From Irpex lacteus (taxonomy: Eukaryota; Basidiomycota; Agaricomycetes; Polyporales; Irpicaceae), in assembly GCA_001986395.2 (NCBI GenBank), contig MQVO02000059.1:39985-103984 (forward strand): 64,000 nt of DNA. Direction: 5' to 3'. A model generated the notes under the pieces. The model did no database searches. It was not told the origin of the DNA and worked only from the letters and a program-made list of their open reading frames with translations. How positions within the stretch are numbered: the first letter of the stretch is position 1; every line of letters begins with the position of its first letter. This document shows, piece after piece, positions 52,126-63,437 of this stretch. The translations under genes and the position numbers were made by a program.

Positions 52126-52858
52126 GGAGTTGTAGTATCAAGTGAGTTGTTCTCAAGCTCCAAAGAAGTCTTGCAAGATATTCTGTGGCCCAACGACGAC
52201 CAAGAGGAAAGGCGAAGACGAGAACTACGATTCAGCAGCCGCGGCGCGATTGGCTGTGGGCGCTTGAAACACCGCATCCTTGTTTTGGTAATTCTGGTTG
52301 AAGGTATGTCCAGCCGCTCAGCCCGCTGATACTGCCCTAAACCGTGATCACATTGTTGCAGTGACAGCTCATTTCTGGAAGAGATGGAAATTGACTACAT
52401 GCGGCTTTTTCTTCCCAAATCAACATAAGGCGTTGTGTGGACACTGCGAACGTCGGCACTTTTTATCCTGCACACCCCAAGTCTCGGTCTCGGTCCATCG
52501 CAAAGCCATATCATGTCCAGCGATGGTACGGTACCGTAATACTCTAACAATCCTTCCTAAGGCTGTGTTAATACCTCCGTCTTCCTTTGACTCTATGTGC
52601 CGGAGATTTCTACCGTAACTTCAAGCTTGACGGTCCGCGGAAGCTTGGGAAACCTACTGGGTAAGCCCAATCCAAACTGGCTGTTTATTATTCAAGGCGT
52701 AAGCTGCGCCCAGCAGATCTTGGGCACAACTAAGCTCTGTACCTGGAGCAGAGACCAGCTGGGCGTAAAGAAGCGCAGAGACTGGAAACCTACGCGGATC
52801 CATTTTTCCGTGACAGGGATAGGTTTGATTTTATCTTGCCATAGGCCCACTTAACGCT
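52126..52858. other. Intergenic upstream of GRASP
   Basis: No gene recognised; GRASP promoter and unassigned DNA. Confidence 0.4.
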
Positions 52859-53770
52859 TCACCCCAGATCAAAGTCGCTCCGTAAAGAACGCGATGGGCT
52901 CTGTCTGTGGCAATGTAACCCACACCTTAATCCACCTTGTGGTCGGCCTCGCCCCGCGGCCGAGTCGGGAACAAGACGCAAATCCATCATAGACGAGGTG
53001 CGCTGGCTATTGAGATCATGCTCGATCTGAGCAACAGTACTGGTCCTACGTTGTAGCAAATAGCAACGACATCATCTCTTGCATAGGTAGCTACTCACGT
53101 ATTGCTTCGCATGTGCTTTGCCCGGATAAACTGAGCGCTTCTGCTCATTGTCACCACGTCGCCCCAGATGCCGGACGGGTGTCCGAGTCTCCTGGATGCG
53201 GAGGCGAATGTAAAGATCGTCATAGAGATCTTCAGATCCAATCTCTGTGCTTGGGAATTCAAAGTAAAAGCAAGTTGACAAAAGAACGTTGGCATCACAG
53301 CTCTATACGAACTGCGAAGCTGATGGATGAGCGAGTTTACCTGTTAGGTAAGTCCATCGAACAGATGCCGTAGGGAGACTCCTGTTCCGTGAAGAATCCA
53401 AGAAGAATCCGAGCATCATCCGGTCACAGAGCCCTAACCCCGAGAGAGCCTGAGCACGGTATCAACATTTAATAAAACGGTACTTGACGGATGATGTGAG
53501 GGATCAGGTAAACTGCCTGTACATCAGAATTCTGTAAAGAGCCTGTCTGTTTTGGTCAGCGGTCGACGAAAATTAGAGAATAAGTATCTACTGTCCTAGA
53601 CTCACATTACAGGTCTCGCGTATATGACCTCCTTTTGGGTGGAGGAAGCTAGATTCCTGGGACTGAGCTTGTCTTTGCTGGCCAGATGCCAGAGGAATCG
53701 AATATTGCAGACTAGAAACCCGATTCAAATTTAGTATGGATTGAGGATCGCTTACAGAGTGATGAGTCAT
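52859..53770 (-). CDS. Possible small multi-exon gene, unknown
   Basis: Fragments on the minus strand look like exons. A start at 53,770 gives about 55 codons ending at a GTGAGT. A middle open stretch (53,281-53,099) ends at another GTGAGT, and a last open stretch (53,059-52,859) stops at 52,859. No domain was recognised and the joins were not resolved. It could equally be chance open frames or a relic. Confidence 0.25.
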
Positions 53771-54206
53771 ATTCTAGCATATAACGACGTAGTTATACTT
53801 TTACGTCAGATTCAGAGAATAAGAAAGAAGGAGTCGCATTGCTGCTGTTTATAGTAGTGCGCAGTAGGAGTTATGTGGTCGAAGTACGGGGGTTGCCTTT
53901 TCGAGACGGCGGGTGCGACGCCTCAAAACGTCACGTCACACAGTCACAGTCACAACCAATCACGTACACGCCGTTTGCGGGTGTCACTGCTCACGCTCGT
54001 CGGCTTTGACGCGACCTCGGTCTAAAAAGTTCATTCCGTCGCTGTTGTTTGCTGCATTCAGGTCTACTGGCGGAAACCTGGCTGCTTCAGAGATTACTGA
54101 GAAGAAGGTAGAAACGTTACGGGATGCGGTGAGCAAAGCCCTTTTAACAATTCTTACTATGTTCTGACGTTGCATGTCCTTTCCGGTTCAACCGAATAGC
54201 TAACTT
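53771..54206. other. Intergenic upstream of PPR gene
   Basis: Nothing recognised except the start region of the next gene. Confidence 0.45.
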
Positions 54207-56798
54207 ATGTTCATTTGTCGGCAACAATTGCTGCGAGCTTTCAAACCAAGACAGACTCTCCACCATAATGCTTCATTGCGATATGTCAGGACCCTCGCAC
54301 CTACTCTACCTACCCACACCGATGTACGACCTGGAGGACCCTCGTCGGATACTCCCGCAACCGCCAGCCGAGCCGAAACAGACATCACCTCCCCTAAATC
54401 ACCACAGCCCACAGTCACTTCGTGTTCTCGAGAGAAGACATCGAAGCTCTCTAACCCGTCCTCTAGGCAGACGAAGACCGACTCAGACAAGGTTGGCGAT
54501 GCAACTTCCTTGGTCGTGGCACACGACAGTCCGAATACCACAGCTGCAACACCATCGAGCAACGTCCTGGATAGACTCAGGAAGAGGTTGGCGAGGGGAG
54601 ACAGAAAGAGAGTTGACAAGATTGTGGATTCTGTCTTAACAATGGCAGTCGACCATCCTGCGGACCGAAACGCGTTATTGCAGCAAACACTCCAAGTTCT
54701 CGCTGATTCGTCGCCATTCACCCATAGACCAGCAATGCTACGCATTCTGCAAGCCCTCCAGGCTGAAGACCCTTCTCTTAATCTTCCCCTTGTTTTGCTC
54801 GCTCAAATGACCGACCGCTTCACGACTCCTCATTCCGAACCGTCCGCCGATGCTCCTGCTCTCACCATTCTTGCCCCTATCATTACCGACTATGTCCTGC
54901 GGATTCACGCTGACCATGGACTAATTCTCGAGCCGTACACACACTCGCGGGCCCTATGGCTCCAATTCAAGCTGCTAGTGAAACTGGTCGAAACTAAACA
55001 GCACAAGACAGCCCTCCAGGCATTACGTCAACTGGTTCAGTACCACGTCATCCCTTCCAGCGCATTGGCCGACGTAGAACTTGTTGGGCACGACTTTGAT
55101 ACTATCGTCCGCACTATTCTTGTGCGGTGTTGCGTATCCTTCGGCTGGCCCAACAGGGCAGCTTTCCTGCTCAATACTAGTCCGCCATGGGGCGAACATA
55201 CACCTTCGTCATTTGCATCGGCTGTCACGGCGGCCATCGACTCACTCGTGCAAGACGATGTCAGTTTCTCCAGTATGAAGCACGCGACCGGCTTGATCGC
55301 TCGCTATTACTCCTTTCTCCGCTTCCCATTCCCGCGTTACATCTTGCAGCGGTTCTACGACAGGGCTAAGCGAGATCGCCACGACGTGCTGGCTCTGGCT
55401 GTGTACCGACTAACGAGGGAGCCTGCCGCGCTTGCGAATCACGGTGGCTCAAGTCCGAACGGTACTATACTTATGTGGCTGCTTACCCGTAGTCATGCAA
55501 GGCACGATGTGCATACCCTACGAACCCTGGTCGATCACGTGGTGAGGGACAACATAGACGTCTCTGAAGTCGCTCTCGGCAGCTTTGTACGGTTCGCCGC
55601 TGAGTGTGGTATGTTGTCACCGGCCAGAAGATTGTGGGAAAGGGCGGTTACCTCTGGATTTGACCTCGTACTTCGCGATCCTAGCATTCTGACTCGTCTG
55701 GTCAGTTTAGCGGAAGCTCGAATTCGTAGTCGGTCACAATACTTGCCAGAACCTCAAGAGGACGAGCTCCACTCTCGAGACGCAATCCCCAGTGGTGAAG
55801 TCCTGACTTCTCTGCTGACGGGTGATATACAAGATCCCAGCGCACTGTCTACTTCTGATGGTCCTCTTACTGGCGACTCCGCCGATGGTGAGGACGAAAG
55901 CGACCATGGTGCTTCCTTCAACCAGGAGGAAATAGACGAGTACCGAGCATTCGCCGATAGCGTCATTACCACCTTCATCCAACATAATCTTCCACTCCGC
56001 AACGCCACACACGAGCAGCTGAACGCATTAGCGCGAGCCTATGTCATTCAAGGGAGATACGAGCAAGGCATGCGAGTACTGCAGACTGTCTTGGACCGTG
56101 GAGAGACTCATGACATCTACGACGCCAATGTGGCACTGTCTGCGGTGTCAGTGACAGATGCCGCCGCAGGAGCCAAAGTCATTGAAGAGATGACTTCGCG
56201 AGGACTACGGCCTGATGCGGTCTCGTTTGGAACTGTGATCAATCACGCGGGCCTCCAAGGCGACATGGACCTCGTTAACAAGCTCATCGACCGTGCGCGT
56301 CATTTCGGTATCACGCAGCTCGATTACAAGACGACCGGGAAGCTCATTCGATTATACGTGGATCCTCCCGCACATGGCGGACTAACGCGCCGGGAACGTC
56401 TGCAGCGGGTGAAGAAGTTGATCGAGTCGCTGCTGGATGCGAGGTTCCTGCCTTCTTCGAACATGGGACTGGACTGTGTGGATATAGCGCTTCGCGCTGG
56501 TGATCCCGTGATAGCGTATGACTTCTGGACGCTACTGGTCAAGTCGAAGGTGCAGTGGAACGACGCAACTCAGACAAAGTACCGATTGCGGATCGCTGAA
56601 AGTATATGGAGGCACTTGAAGAGGGGTTCACTCGAACCTACGGCGGCAAGGGAAATGCTTCAGGATCTCGGGTATATCTCGTATGCTTCCCAGATCCCCC
56701 GCGCTTCTGTGGGCGAGCCTGCTGCTACTCAGGAGGTGGCGGACAGGACCGCTCAGCACAGTCGACGCGCAACACACTCTAAAGGCACCGAGCAGTGA
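54207..56798 (+). CDS. Mitochondrial pentatricopeptide-repeat protein
   Basis: Intronless, 863 residues. The N-terminus is rich in Arg, Gln, His and Ser with few acids, as expected of a mitochondrial presequence. The body is helical. A clear PPR pair lies near residues 630-700: a Tyr-Asp-Ala-Asn-Val-Ala-Leu unit, then Arg-Gly-Leu-Arg-Pro-Asp-Ala-Val-Ser-Phe-Gly-Thr-Val-Ile-Asn. Upstream helical pairs are weaker. Such proteins bind organellar RNA for expression or processing; the target is unknown. Lack of introns contrasts with neighbours but is common for PPR genes. Confidence 0.82.
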   Translation: MFICRQQLLRAFKPRQTLHHNASLRYVRTLAPTLPTHTDVRPGGPSSDTPATASRAETDITSPKSPQPTVTSCSREKTSKLSNPSSRQTKTDSDKVGDATSLVVAHDSPNTTAATPSSNVLDRLRKRLARGDRKRVDKIVDSVLTMAVDHPADRNALLQQTLQVLADSSPFTHRPAMLRILQALQAEDPSLNLPLVLLAQMTDRFTTPHSEPSADAPALTILAPIITDYVLRIHADHGLILEPYTHSRALWLQFKLLVKLVETKQHKTALQALRQLVQYHVIPSSALADVELVGHDFDTIVRTILVRCCVSFGWPNRAAFLLNTSPPWGEHTPSSFASAVTAAIDSLVQDDVSFSSMKHATGLIARYYSFLRFPFPRYILQRFYDRAKRDRHDVLALAVYRLTREPAALANHGGSSPNGTILMWLLTRSHARHDVHTLRTLVDHVVRDNIDVSEVALGSFVRFAAECGMLSPARRLWERAVTSGFDLVLRDPSILTRLVSLAEARIRSRSQYLPEPQEDELHSRDAIPSGEVLTSLLTGDIQDPSALSTSDGPLTGDSADGEDESDHGASFNQEEIDEYRAFADSVITTFIQHNLPLRNATHEQLNALARAYVIQGRYEQGMRVLQTVLDRGETHDIYDANVALSAVSVTDAAAGAKVIEEMTSRGLRPDAVSFGTVINHAGLQGDMDLVNKLIDRARHFGITQLDYKTTGKLIRLYVDPPAHGGLTRRERLQRVKKLIESLLDARFLPSSNMGLDCVDIALRAGDPVIAYDFWTLLVKSKVQWNDATQTKYRLRIAESIWRHLKRGSLEPTAAREMLQDLGYISYASQIPRASVGEPAATQEVADRTAQHSRRATHSKGTEQ

Positions 56799-58008
56799 TC
56801 ATCACCGATTTGGCTTCTATTGGAAACAGGAAGATGGAGGCAGCGTGCTATGTCCATCGCACGGGACATTGACCTCTTGATTTCTGCGGTTGAGCCTTGC
56901 GGTCATGAGGTGGGCCTCCCCGTCTTGAGTCCAGCCAACGACACCATAAATCGCGGCAGGGTCGGGCACTATCCTGTTGTTGATCTGCTCGGAATCAATA
57001 GTCGGTCGACGAAGGGTCCTGAATATCGAAAAAGATTTCGCGCATTTCGGGAGCGCGAAGATTGGGTCGCTTTATTCGCGCTCACGTGGACGGTCGTTAC
57101 GGTTTTCGAGGCAGCCTCGGTGACCCCCGCCGAAGGAGGGTGGATGAGCTTGGCGGAGGAGGGATAGATGACGGAGGGACAAGGCATAACGGACGAGGGC
57201 CGGAGTATCTCGAGGGAGAGGAAAACTAAGTTACGGTACTGTAATTGGGTGCCTCAGGGCTGAGGTGACTCTGTTAATTGAAAAGCTATCTGCCCATATT
57301 CCCAGCTCACAGCTATTTTTCCTGCGGTGCGAGAGTGAGTGTGACAACGGTGACGGTGACGAAGAGGTGATGGAGATCTCATGGCCACGGTGGCCTGGAA
57401 TAACCTTCGAGAACTAAGTTGTTTCTAAACTATCTGGGCAGTTGATCTGAGTCCGAGCGAACCAGTAAAGGCGTGTGCTACCCACGAGGATGGTAGAGAG
57501 AGACGAGGGGGTAAGTCCGGCAATGAACCGCGTGGATTGGGCCGGCGGCCTTGAGGGACACTCGTGACGGACGTGAGGGTCAGAAGCTGGTTGTGCAGCT
57601 GTGACCGACCACGCGCAGATTGTGTTTTCGAACAATGTCATGAAGATTAGATGCCGTTTGCGGTAGATTGCTGGAACCTCAGAACGCGAGATTGCTTAAA
57701 GGACCCGCCCAAACAACAAACAGAGCTGATCCGTCAAAAGTCAACTGCAACGCGGGCGAGCGGAGGGATATACCCCGCATTTGCTGTCTCTACCCCACAT
57801 CCTCTCTTTCTGCTATTCTACGCTCGTCGCTGCTCGAGACGGTGCCGACCCCGACAAGTCCGTCGACGGAGGCTGAGACCCCTCTGCAGCGCCTGCCTCT
57901 GATTTTGAATTCGCTGATCGCTGTCGACCCAAACCCGGCCGCATTTTCCCTGCCCTCCCCTGCCGTCGACCTCCTCGAAACAAAGCCCATACTCCCACCA
58001 CCGTCCAG
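56799..58008. other. Intergenic, PPR to transcription-factor gene
   Basis: No gene recognised. It is long for this region and may hold an extended promoter or 5' UTR of the transcription factor. CT-rich sequence lies at 57,790-58,000. Confidence 0.45.
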
Positions 58009-60893
58009 ATGGCTCCTGCGCGTGCTAAAAAAGAGCCTGCTTCTCCCACACCGCCCTCTGACGACCCCGCAAGCAAGGATGGGTCCGAAAATGGCAACAA
58101 GATCAAGAGAAAGTCAGTCGCCCGACATTTCCCCGTCCGTTTCAGACCCCTTAGTCTCTCTCCCTCTCCCGCCTCGTGCTCCCCGCACTCATCCTCCCCG
58201 CATTTTCTTCGTCATTTCGTCCTCATTTGCTTTCGCTTTTCACGCTGTGCCGTCCGCACCCATGTCCTCGCGTTCTGCTCGCACGTTGAACAACCAAGCT
58301 AACCTTGACCCTTTGCAAACCAGGCGGCAATCGCAGAGTGCGCATCCTGTCTGTTCCTGAGTGCCAGAATACCCCACTGACCGCCCCAAAGGCTGCGATG
58401 CCTGCAGAGCTCGCAAAGTAAGATGCGCCAGGGAGAACCCAGACGACCCCAAGCAGTCGTGCAAGCACTGTATCGCGCTGGGCATACCCTGCACTTATGA
58501 GTATCAGCCCAAAAAGCGCGGCCCCCCTAATTTGTGAGCACAAAGAGGGTTTCAACGCTCGAAAACCCATTCAACAACAATTTTGCTGGTTTGTAGGTAC
58601 CTGCGGCGACTGCAAGAGGCCCAAGCCGCAGCACAAGCAGCGGCGCAACAGCAGGAGAACGGCAACGGCGATGTCGTGCAGTCGCCGGTCACAACGACAC
58701 AGAAGAGCTCTAGTCCGTCACAGACCGCCATATCGACCAGTCCACAGGTCTCGTCACCCTTCCTGGAGGCCAGTCTGAACAGTGTCCCACCATCCTTACA
58801 TCCCGGATCTCTGCCACCTTCAAGATATCCAATTGCGGCAGACGGCTTCCACTCACAATATCCTGGTATGGCTTCAATATCCTCGCCTACGTTTGGTCCT
58901 CGCCCTAACGAGCCGACTACCATTTCCCGCTCCCCACGTACCGAAGAGCCCAACGGCTTTAACTCGGCCAATGAGCCATTTAGCACCTATCCTCTCTTTA
59001 ACTGGTCTTACAAGCAACACCAACAACTCTCGATACCCCCTCCGACCGCGATACCCCCACTCTCTTACTATTACAGGCCCCATCGGCTCGAGGACATTGC
59101 TCCTCGAGACACGATGCTCCTGATCATCGCACTCTTTTTCGATTTTGTTTATCCTTTAACGCCATGCGTGCACAAGCCGTCGTTCATGGCCGACGTTCAC
59201 TCACGGCGAGAAGAGCGAGACCCTCTCTTCTTTGCTCTCGTAATGTCGACAGTCGCGTCGACGCTGGTGCAAGTTCCCAGGTCTTATTTACCCATGGAGC
59301 GTCACGCAGTGCGCAAGCTTGCGCAGACGTGTCACGAGGCGAGTCGACACATCTCAGTTGCGTCCTACGACCCCCCAACGTCCATGCATGTCGTAATTCG
59401 CTACTTGTGAGTTGTTTCACCGTTCGATCATGATGGTTACTTTAATTCGGGGGTTTTCTGCGTAGTGATTGTGTCTACCACTTCTGTGAGGGCCACGACG
59501 CTACTCAACATGCAGCATTCGGTGAAGCTGCACACATCGCCGTGACTCTTCGCATGCATGAAGAATCATCCTACGAAGGCCTTGATCTCATTGAATGCGA
59601 GGTGCGTAGGCGCACATTCTGGTTGCTCTTCGGAGGTAAGCTATATTTTGTGGTTCGTCACTTTCTCTCACTCACGTCATGGGATAGCGGACAAGTCGAT
59701 GTCCATACTGCTAGGCCGACCGATCTGCTTACGAGACGAGGACACGACCTGCAATTTCCCACGGGAGCTCGACGACGAATAGTAAGTGGCGGCCGAAGTT
59801 TAACCACGCTATCTCCGGTTGTTTTTATTGACTGTATACTCCCCAGCATCACGCCAAGCGCATATCTTCCGCAACCCCACGGCAAGACCGCGCTAGTCTC
59901 CGGATTGAATTATATCTCACGGATTTCGCCCTGTTGGGTGAGATTCTCGTGCGCATTCGAGTGGATAAACGTTCCCCGCCTCAAGGACAGTTCCTCACCG
60001 CTCGTCTGGAAGAGGTACAGGCACTGCATTCGAGGATCATCGCTGCGCTTGCGCATGCGCCGGAACCGCTCCGACTGAAGCAGCAGCACAATCAGCAGTT
60101 CCCTCCCGAGTACGGCGGCGCAGGCTTCAGGCAGGCAACGTTCGCGGAAGTGAAAGACTTCTTCGACAACCCGAATGCCTCGAGAGCGAATGCCCTCAAC
60201 CCATTCCTCGTGATGCAGGCCAACTTGTATGTCACGCAGGTATGTCACCATGTTCTACACCACACAGGCGAAGCGTCTCATTTCCAACAGCAACTCGTTC
60301 GGTTTGTCATTGAGCAATACCGGGACGAGCTGGTGACCTCGTTGCAAGGAAGTGTTGACGAGAGCCGCGTTGCTGAAGACAGGGAAGCAGTTGCGAGTGA
60401 CCTGCTGAACATCCTGCACAGGTAATGAAAGCCTTCTCACCGGTGGCTGTAGCCAGTAATTGAAATGTTTGCCTTTCAGCATCCCAATCCAATCCATCGC
60501 GACCAATGGTCCGTCATTGGTGAGCAGAGCGCAGCCGACTCGGGTGTTTTCTCATGTGTTGATGTCGCGTAATGTATAGGTTCACAAGGTCCGCTTTGTC
60601 GCGTCAACGTTGCTCGACGCCGTACGCAAGGCTGAGACGGCGCCAGCCTCCGCTGCACGCGCACATGCATATCTCTGTAAGTTCTCCCGGACTCCCTCAG
60701 CGTGACTGACACTGACGGTCCTTATCTGACAGGGGACTTCCTGTCCATCTTGTCAGAAATTGAGAGGAATTATCTGTGAGTGACTCGGTGCCGAGTGTCC
60801 TGAACCCTCATTTGCTGACCCAAGCTTCCTCAGTTTGGATGATGAGCGCGACGCGGCCTCAGCAGACGGAATGCCGCTGGTTGGCAGCAGTTA
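58009..60893 (+). CDS. Zn2Cys6 fungal-specific transcription factor
   Basis: Exon 1 (58009-58112) is basic. After an intron comes the binuclear cluster: Cys-Asp-Ala-Cys-Arg-Ala-Arg-Lys-Val-Arg-Cys, a loop, then Ser-Cys-Lys-His-Cys-Ile-Ala-Leu-Gly-Ile-Pro-Cys. A coiled linker and a long Ser/Pro region follow. The fungal_trans-type middle homology domain covers roughly 59,060-60,150, with Leu-Ile-Ile-Ala-Leu-Phe-Phe-Asp-Phe-Val-Tyr-Pro, and Glu-Val-Arg-Arg-Arg-Thr-Phe-Trp-Leu-Leu-Phe followed by Leu-Gly-Arg-Pro. Several introns; stop at 60,891. The layout suits regulators of sugar or cell-wall polysaccharide use, but the target is unknown. The link between exon 1 and the cluster needs a 14-nt exon and a 30-nt intron, so that join is doubtful. 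Confidence 0.82.
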
Positions 60894-61478
60894 AGTTTGA
60901 GTTACGGATCCATAGACACTGTTCTCGGACGTCCCATATACCACCGATGGCGGCTACGTTTAACGCCACTATGCATCTCTTGCTGACCTGGGCTCAGTAT
61001 GCCTTTAACGTTTCCCCCACCCCCCTCTTCTCTTCTATCTATCCTTATTCCTGAGAGTACTCGCGCGGTTTTCGTCTGGTCTTCTGAAATTCAAACACCC
61101 CCTTGTATTTTACCTGTCACAGTGCTATCAGCTCCTCACCCACTTATGTCGCGTTATAATTGGTCTTCTAGTCTCTTTGTACCACATGTGTCCTGGAATG
61201 TGAAAGAATCGCAGAACTTTATGTGCGTCAGACCCTGTGGCCGAGCGACGCTACGAGCACCTTCGACCGTCAAACCTTGTTCAATTTACGGCACCGGCTT
61301 CCAGGCTGTGGCCAGGCGTGGGACTTTTATAGGCACCGGCAAAGTCCGTGATTGCATAGTCGCATCCCGAATATGGGCAACACGAACTTTGGTCTTTGGC
61401 CACAAACTCCGTTCGAACTTCTCCACTTTCGTTCTTCCTCAAAGGTTATCGTCCACATAAGAGACGGAAGGCGCAAAG
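60894..61478. other. Intergenic, transcription factor to AOS1-like
   Basis: No gene recognised. Confidence 0.45.
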
Positions 61479-63363
61479 ATGGCACAATTGAACACGACAG
61501 CTGCCACGACTGACATCGGTGACCAGAAGCCGCAGACGGGTGAAGCAATCACAGAAGGTGAGTTGTAGTGGCCACCTAGTACAGAACTTACTGGTCAGCC
61601 ATGTGCAGCGCTGAACGACTTACGCTGACCATATGACTTCTATTAGATGAAGCTGCTTGTACGACAGACAGATTCGACTCTGGGGCCTGGAAGCACAACA
61701 ACGGTGAGTTTGTACCCCCAGAACTTACCTTACGTTCGTTTTGCTCTCAGCACACATGTGAACTATAGTATGAGTATGAGAATTTGTTATAATCATTTGT
61801 ATTGTGCGTTATGAGAGTGATATCAGTTATTAACATTCGTCTTCTCTTTGTAATGTAGGATGCGAAATGCAACTGTCCTTGTGCTACGGCTGAAGGGTGT
61901 TGCAACTGAGACCATCAAAAACATTGTCCTTGCGGGAATAGGCACGCTCATTGTGGTAGACAGTGAGGACGTGTCTGCAGAAGATCTCGCCACAGGCTTC
62001 TTTCTCAGAGACGAGGACGTTGGCCGAAAGGTGAGTACCATATCCGTCAATGGTCCCTACGCATGGTTGGCCGATTGTACCTCAAACTTTGGGACATGGA
62101 CTGCTTTTTGCGTCAGCTCACGGCATACCGTGGCTATCCATGCTCAACTAAGTATTCAATATTATAAATAGCCATTGTGGAGCTGAAGGCTGTGCTTGCG
62201 TTATGGACGCGTCCCCGATTTCTCCTCAGAGAGAACGGAATGAATTGAGCTCACACGATTGTCTGACCGCTACGCCGTGCTGCTTTCCCCTCACACAGCT
62301 ATTTTCATTCACTGATATCATACCCCATAGAGAGTAGATGCTGCCAAAGCAAGAATAGAAGCCCTGAATCCATTGGTCAAAGTAGAGACATATCATGACG
62401 AGTCTGTACTACAAGACAAAGCGCTAGATGATCTAATCTCAGGCGTGAACCTCGTGTGTGCCACAGACTGGGACCGTGAAGGTCTGGTGAGGCATTTAAC
62501 AGTCAATTTCTGTGACCTAACTCTGCTGACAAGTCTCGTGAGCCTATCAGATAAGGATAAATAGTGTTTGCAGACGATTCTCCAAGCCGTTCTACTCTGG
62601 AGGGTCATATGGCCTCCTGGGATACATCTTCTGCGATCTACTCAAACATGATTATATTTCTCCGTATGTTCCCCACACTACTCACTCGCGTGGGTTCTAG
62701 GCAAGATTTTAGACTAACTGTTCGATTGATTGCCGTACTATCGCCCTCTAGTGACCGTGCGGGCCCAACAAACAAAGATTCAGGAGCCTCAAAGAACGTG
62801 AAATTGACAGCAAGCTATGTGCCACTTGAAATATGTCTACGCGACCATCGCTGGTCGGGTTTAACACGGAAGCAAACCAAGGAGCTCAACCCCGCAGCCG
62901 TGTTCTCCATCCTCGGTACGTTCGGATAATTCGCGAGTGAACCTCGATGATGACACCGCGTCGATTGCTACTTTGTAGCATTGTGGGAATACCAGGTTCG
63001 CCATGAAGGCAATCTACCCTCTGACGTCGATTCGGCTGGAGAGATCGAAGCAATTGCGGCCGATCTGGTGACCAAGGCTCAAGTGAATAGACAGGCCTCC
63101 CCCATGTTCCCAAGGAGCTCGTAGAGTGCGTGTGGTCGTCTTGACACTCCATTTCTCTTTCTCTCCTGTATTGACAAAGACTTGCTTAGGAGTGTGGCCG
63201 TTACGGCTTCACATGAGATCTCTCCTGTTTGCGCAGTCGTTGGGGGGATGTTGGCTCAAGATATTCTCAAAACACTAGGAGCTCGTGAAGCTCCGATCGC
63301 GAACTTTTTCGTGTTTGACGGCAACACCGGGCAGGGACGGTGGTCAAGATGTCGATGCAGTAG
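61479..63363 (+). pseudogene. AOS1: SUMO-activating enzyme subunit 1 (AOS1/SAE1)-like, frame broken
   Basis: Exon order matches AOS1: an N-terminal Asp-Glu-Ala-Ala, Tyr-Asp-Arg-Gln-Ile-Arg-Leu-Trp-Gly-Leu-Glu-Ala-Gln, the adenylation-fold strand ending Asn-Ile-Val-Leu-Ala-Gly-Ile-Gly, Glu-Asp-Val-Gly-Arg-Lys, Arg-Ile-Glu-Ala-Leu-Asn-Pro, and a C-terminal Val-Gly-Gly-Met-Leu-Ala-Gln-Asp-Ile-Leu-Lys. AOS1 pairs with UBA2 to activate SUMO. At three places the conserved protein is in the next frame, each time as if one base were lost in a short run: about 61,657, 63,095-63,103 and 63,328-63,331. The junction near 62,487-62,573 is also unresolved and one intron (about 62,032-62,331) is long. It is either a decaying gene or a stretch with consensus errors. 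Confidence 0.7.
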
Positions 63364-63437
63364 CCGTTGGCGATTTCTCGACATTCTACTATGCTGGGTG
63401 TGTACTTCCGTGCTCACCGCTATAGCTGCTTCATCGT

